Origin: Paenibacillus lemnae
Lineage (GTDB): Bacteria > Bacillota > Bacilli > Paenibacillales > Paenibacillaceae
Direction of reading: 5' to 3'
Assembly: GCF_012933385.1 (NCBI RefSeq)
Contig: NZ_JABBPN010000029.1
Span: 1 to 34,035, forward strand
DNA: 34,035 bases
Shown here: positions 34,009 to 34,035 of the stretch, one piece after another
Layout of the letters: every line of letters starts with the position of its first letter
Numbering within the stretch: the first letter of the stretch is position 1
Notes under the pieces: model-generated
Databases searched by the model: none
Told to the model about the DNA's origin: nothing
Seen by the model: only the letters and a program-made list of their open reading frames with translations
Translations under genes and position numbers: made by a program

Positions 34009-34035
34009 GTGTACAATAAAGAAAAAACGAGCGGC

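Overview
The window is chromosomal DNA from a Gram-positive, endospore-former-type Firmicute, most likely a Paenibacillus. The evidence is the near-universal GGAGG-type ribosome binding sites, the sigma-A promoters, the rRNA leader sequence at the left edge, and a gene order shared in blocks with Bacillus subtilis (yeaC-yeaD-yebA-guaA-pbuG; yjlC-ndh; bcp beside gsaB). No phage, plasmid, CRISPR array or intact insertion sequence was seen. Almost every gene is a recognisable housekeeping gene.

Layout. 1-335: promoters and leader of a minus-strand rRNA operon whose 16S gene would lie off the left edge. 487-8694: purine and wall-associated block on the minus strand, yeaC (MoxR ATPase), yeaD (DUF58), yebA (membrane transglutaminase), guaA (GMP synthase) and pbuG (purine permease). 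pbuG has candidate PurR boxes, a promoter, a guanine riboswitch, an unusually long structured leader and a terminator. 8920-10593: yjlC-ndh (type II NADH dehydrogenase) with a Rex-like operator upstream. 10858-15453: secreted polysaccharide deacetylase, thiol peroxidase bcp, and a divergent LytR-CpsA-Psr protein followed by gsaB. 15514-21755: minus-strand wall, repair and small-molecule genes (SGNH esterase; inositol-phosphatase family protein plus a small charged protein; uvsE coupled to an unknown gene; ddl behind an amidase-domain protein). 22031-25944: aconitase, a small unannotated-looking ORF and an IclR regulator. 26154-28525: alpha/beta hydrolase and a DUF2935-superoxide dismutase fusion. 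28593-32591: folE, yneF, a QueG-MGMT fusion behind lepB, and a GNAT acetyltransferase. 32592-33310: a long, mostly non-coding gap. 33311-33919: sodA.

The most interesting signals are regulatory or architectural. (1) The same palindrome, GTTTCA-N5-TGAAAC, lies just downstream of both the acnA promoter and the promoter of the IclR gene, predicting an IclR-family repressor that controls itself and aconitase. (2) The pbuG leader carries a roughly 135-nt insert between guanine aptamer and terminator, closed by a long-range stem and containing a segment that closely resembles the 5' part of 16S rRNA. (3) An epoxyqueuosine reductase is fused in frame to an O6-methylguanine-DNA methyltransferase. (4) A ferritin/hemerythrin-like DUF2935 domain is fused to an iron/manganese superoxide dismutase. 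I found no wholly new multi-gene system; these four are the best candidates for follow-up.
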